This document shows, piece after piece, positions 45,655 to 46,373 of a stretch of 46,373 nucleotides of DNA (position 1 is its first letter; the number at the start of each line of letters is the position of its first letter). The position numbers and the translations under genes were made by a program. The notes beneath the pieces are model-generated. The model worked only from the letters and a program-made list of their open reading frames with translations. It made no database searches and was not told the DNA's origin. Source of the stretch: G020354785 sp964521285 (GTDB lineage Bacteria > Bacteroidota > Bacteroidia > Bacteroidales > UBA10428); NCBI GenBank assembly GCA_964521285.1, contig CAZFQS010000026.1:1-46373 (forward strand). The letters are read 5' to 3'.

Positions 45655-45662
45655 TATATTTG
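45655..45662 (+). promoter_or_regulatory. Possible -7 box for tRNA-Cys
   Basis: TATATTTG matches TAnnTTTG, 16 bases before the tRNA 5' end, as expected for a tRNA promoter. Confidence 0.55.
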
Positions 45663-45678
45663 CACGCTCAAAAAACAG

Positions 45679-45749
45679 GGTTCCGTGGCCGAGTGGCTAG
45701 GCAGTGGTCTGCAAAACCATTTACAGCGGTTCGAATCCGCTCGGAACCT
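45679..45749 (+). tRNA. tRNA-Cys (anticodon GCA)
   Basis: A 71-nt cloverleaf: acceptor GGTTCCG/CGGAACC, anticodon stem GTGGT/ACCAT type with loop containing TGCAA giving GCA, and T-arm GCGGTTCGAATCCGC. No CCA is encoded. Integrase debris follows downstream. Confidence 0.96.
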
Positions 45750-45767
45750 CTTTATTTTAAATTAACT

Positions 45768-45800
45768 CCTTGTTATTAAATAATTAACAAGGTTTTATTT
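45768..45800 (+). terminator. Terminator after tRNA-Cys
   Basis: CCTTGTTA (45768-45775) pairs perfectly with TAACAAGG (45785-45792) and is followed by TTTTATTTT. Confidence 0.8.
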
Positions 45801-45803
45801 TAT

Positions 45804-45823
45804 TAGGGGACGTTATAGGGGAC
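45804..45823. repeat. TAGGGGAC direct repeat near a probable integration site
   Basis: TAGGGGAC occurs at 45804-45811 and 45816-45823. Paired GGGGAC motifs near a tRNA 3' end resemble tyrosine-integrase binding or attachment sites, which is an inference. Confidence 0.4.
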
Positions 45824-45922
45824 TAATTATTTCAATTTTTATCAATAATTATTTTAATTTTTTGATATAATATCTTTTTCTAATAAAAGGAATATAAATG
45901 CTGAAAAAATATTTTAATTATT

Positions 45923-46123
45923 ATGAATTTAGAAATAACCAAGTATTATTCTTGTATTACTGAGGATAAAAAGCCAGAAAATAAATATCAAATTCTGATT
46001 CCATTAAATTTCGATGAATACAAGGATTATTCTGAAAATTCAATAGACAATGATCTATTCTTTAAACAAGTGTGCAAATTTCCCAATCTCTACCTTGTTG
46101 ATCTTCACCTTCAAGGTTTGTAA
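45923..46123 (+). CDS. Small ORF, unknown
   Basis: 66 codons starting ATG, lysine/tyrosine/aspartate-rich (PLNFDEYKDYSENSIDND). I recognise no family. It lies in the decayed region next to the integrase remnant and may be a truncated gene or spurious; its 3' end overlaps a minus-strand open frame. Confidence 0.25.
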   Translation: MNLEITKYYSCITEDKKPENKYQILIPLNFDEYKDYSENSIDNDLFFKQVCKFPNLYLVDLHLQGL

Positions 46124-46182
46124 CATTATTGTTAATACAGTATTGAGTAACTTCAGTACCACAACCTGTAAAAGAAGTTATT

Positions 46183-46323
46183 TTAATCACACATTTTGAC
46201 TGCTTTAAACCTTTTTCTGTCAACTTCTCTATTATCATGCAATCCCTCATCCCTCGATATTCGCATTAAAGTTTTCAGGGTTTTTATATGCTTGCCAATG
46301 GTATTGACTGAATAATTTTTACC
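46183..46323 (-). pseudogene. Tyrosine integrase remnant (SAM-like domain)
   Basis: On the minus strand an open stretch encodes YSVNTIGKHIKTLKTLMRIS followed by a basic KRFKAVK segment, the typical core-binding SAM-like domain of Bacteroidota tyrosine integrases. It is preceded by a stop (46324-46326) and ends at TAA 46183-46185; an adjacent frame (HLLFADGV) seems to continue the domain upstream, indicating a frameshift. No catalytic domain follows towards the tRNA. The gene is inactive; the window ends at 46373. Confidence 0.55.
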
Positions 46324-46373
46324 TCACACCATCGGCAAACAGCAAATGCTTGGATTTCAGTGCTCCTTTGGTT

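Noticed and set aside
46062..46250. 62-codon minus-strand ORF
   Set aside because: It overlaps both the integrase remnant in another frame and the small plus-strand ORF, and has no recognisable pattern.
1..46373. CRISPR arrays or a defence island
   Set aside because: No evenly spaced repeats and no cas, restriction or toxin-antitoxin genes were seen. The PglZ domain at 43 kb belongs to PorX, not to a BREX system.

Overview
The window looks like part of a draft (probably metagenome-assembled) genome of a Bacteroidota bacterium, most likely Bacteroidales/Marinilabiliales-like. Evidence: a SusC/SusD pair under an ECF sigma/FecR pair, type IX secretion genes (sprE/porW, porX, gldH) and cargo with C-terminal sorting domains, a short RpoD without region 1.1, promoter boxes of the Bacteroidota type TAnnTTTG, and AT-rich DNA. 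A run of ten N inside modD marks an assembly gap. By eye, the left ~16 kb is richer in G+C and mosaic. The right ~26 kb is AT-rich, compact and mostly housekeeping.

Left accessory block (1-16.7 kb, nearly all minus strand after the first gene). It opens with the C-terminal part of a serpin. Next come a TonB-dependent receptor, the C-terminal half of a large serine recombinase, a B12-binding radical SAM protein (DUF4070-like), an RpoD-type sigma factor, and a truncated IS481-like transposase. Three copies of the recombinase's 3' end (718-834, 3439-3519, 7863-7961) lie in the same orientation, each just downstream of a complete gene. These are the most intriguing structure in the window. The block then holds a nutrient-uptake locus: ECF sigma, FecR anti-sigma, STN-type SusC, SusD, a strong terminator, and a secreted beta-trefoil-like protein with a sorting domain. 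No glycoside hydrolase is visible, so the substrate is unknown.

Middle block (16.7-28.4 kb, minus strand). A large secreted NHL-repeat/DUF11 protein with a type IX sorting domain, an ExbB/4-TM/ExbD/ExbD operon that would energise the TonB receptors, tRNA-Ser(GGA), tatD, dprA, and a tight five-gene envelope cluster (small membrane protein, LolA-like protein, secreted YidD-like protein, two related TPR/membrane proteins with overlapping ends).

Right core block (28.6-45.75 kb, mostly plus strand). Outer-membrane barrel, tadA, aspS, lepA, modD, a DNA polymerase III delta'-like gene, a PSP1/RicT-like gene, gldH, trmB, an alkyltransferase-like protein lacking the catalytic Cys, a NifU-C domain protein, a DUF3267 membrane protein, then sprE-porX-tsaE, ald and tRNA-Cys(GCA). 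sprE and porX, both needed for type IX secretion control, are 7 bp apart, while two likely cargo genes lie elsewhere in the window.

Right edge (45.75-46.37 kb). After tRNA-Cys and its terminator the sequence changes to GGGGAC direct repeats and a decayed tyrosine integrase fragment, the signature of an integrated element at a tRNA 3' end.
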